Part shown: piece after piece, positions 52,451-53,036 of the stretch
How the letters are laid out: each line of letters starts with the position of its first letter
Numbering within the stretch: position 1 is the stretch's first letter
DNA from: an uncultured Methylococcaceae bacterium
GTDB lineage: Bacteria; Pseudomonadota; Gammaproteobacteria; Methylococcales; Methylococcaceae
Direction: 5' to 3'
DNA: 53,036 nt
Assembly (NCBI GenBank): GCA_903934875.1
Contig: CAIZPP010000172.1
Location: forward strand, 1-53,036
Position numbers and translations under genes: made by a program
The notes under the pieces: generated by a model
Told to the model about the DNA's origin: nothing
What the model saw: only the letters and a program-made list of their open reading frames with translations
The model's database searches: none

Positions 52451-52954
52451 TTACTTCGGCAGATTCGCCAACAGCCAGTCCAACAGCCGGATAAAGCCGA
52501 TGATGGTGCCTACCGAACCGATGATCCAATAGGTTTGCCGGTGTATCGCCTGAGTCAGGCGCACTTCGGATTGCAATAACTTTACTTCGACTTCTTTGAT
52601 TTCCAAACGGACTTGCTCGATTTCTTTGCGAAGGTTGGCATCGACTTGCCTGATTTCTAAACGGACTTGCTCAATGTCTTTGCGAAGATTAGCATCGATT
52701 TGCCTGATTTCCAAACGGACTTGCTCAATGTCTTTGCGAAGATTGGCATCGACCTCCCTGATTTCCAATCGAACTTGCTCGATCTCTTGCACCAAACGCA
52801 GTTCAGTTTCGCGCAACTGGCCCTGTGTGGCAACTTCCTTTAAGTTCGGGTAACGCTCTTCCACTTGCTCAAACGCATCGGCAATGGCCTTGGCACGGCT
52901 ATTGTCGTCGGGGGCATCGCGCAATTGTTGGTAAAGGTGTAGGGCTACGCTCAT
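52451..52954 (-). CDS. Coiled-coil protein with 18-residue repeats and C-terminal TM helix (DUF1640-like)
   Basis: A 167-aa protein. Residues about 1-55 are helical (ADAFEQVEERYPNLKEVATQ). Then an 18-residue unit EQVRLEIRQVDANLRKDI is repeated about three and a half times, with the DNA unit 54 bp and nearly identical. The C-terminus has a TM helix (YWIIGSVGTIIGFIRLLDWLL). Such proteins resemble the DUF1640/coiled-coil membrane proteins (MCU-regulator-like fold) found often in multiple copies in methanotrophs. Probably a trimeric or tetrameric rod anchored in the membrane; function unknown. The right 82 bp of the window hold only its upstream region. Confidence 0.85.
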   Translation of the reverse strand: MSVALHLYQQLRDAPDDNSRAKAIADAFEQVEERYPNLKEVATQGQLRETELRLVQEIEQVRLEIREVDANLRKDIEQVRLEIRQIDANLRKDIEQVRLEIRQVDANLRKEIEQVRLEIKEVEVKLLQSEVRLTQAIHRQTYWIIGSVGTIIGFIRLLDWLLANLPK

Positions 52955-53036
52955 GGGGGTATCGACTGGGATGTCTGTTTTAGTCTAGCTGGATTATATC
53001 CCAAATTCCCACAGGCAGGCACACGGCAACCGACCG

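Overview
The window looks like part of the chromosome of a gammaproteobacterium, most likely Methylococcales (methanotroph) or a close relative. This rests on gene content: smpB next to ratA/ratB, tesA divergent from a ybbA-like ABC ATPase, PBP1b, a psd gene, a C-terminal cytochrome extension I associate with this group, and a probable PPi-type PEP carboxykinase. No methane or methanol oxidation gene is present, so the assignment is an inference.

Layout. (1) 1-8222: a surface-protein locus. A very large secreted protein with DUF11-like and SdrD-B-like repeats runs off the left edge. Upstream of it is a small exported carboxypeptidase-regulatory-like protein, and divergent from both is a sigma-54 activator with three PAS modules, one of them LOV-like. 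The gap holds an excellent -24/-12 promoter and TGAGACA dyads, so the activator and its target can be read together. (2) 8417-24045: five very large beta-rich proteins on the minus strand (two YVTN-propeller paralogues, about 1273-aa and 900-aa proteins of unknown family, and a 1291-aa DUF6603-like protein). They form an operon-like train with no signal peptides and no recognisable secretion genes. This is the best candidate for an undescribed system. (3) 24210-36584: mostly housekeeping (mrcB-type PBP1b, psd, ratA/ratB, sodium symporter, smpB, DD-carboxypeptidase with SPOR, tesA, ABC ATPase), with an AT-rich DUF1780 gene and a two-gene unknown unit inserted. (4) 36624-41102: two tandem paralogues with an N-terminal module, zinc ribbon, one TM segment and a helical-repeat region. 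(5) 41099-45633: a probable Fur-controlled extracytoplasmic redox locus (porin-like barrel, di-heme peroxidase, FMN-binding protein, 4-TM protein). (6) 45927-52954: a BLUF photoreceptor, NAD-malic enzyme, probable PPi-PEPCK and a coiled-coil membrane protein. The malic enzyme and PEPCK act at the same pyruvate/PEP/C4-acid node.

The window is unusually rich in small non-coding repeats. Family 1 has CTGATGTTACGCA termini and clean 7-8 bp target duplications (three copies, one nested inside a family-2 element). Family 2 has TACAGCG termini and repeatedly sits within a few bases of start or stop codons; one copy encodes the last residues of RatB. Family 3 is TAGGATGGGCAAA, and family 4 is TTCGACAGGCTC. 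No tRNA, rRNA, CRISPR array or transposase gene was recognised.
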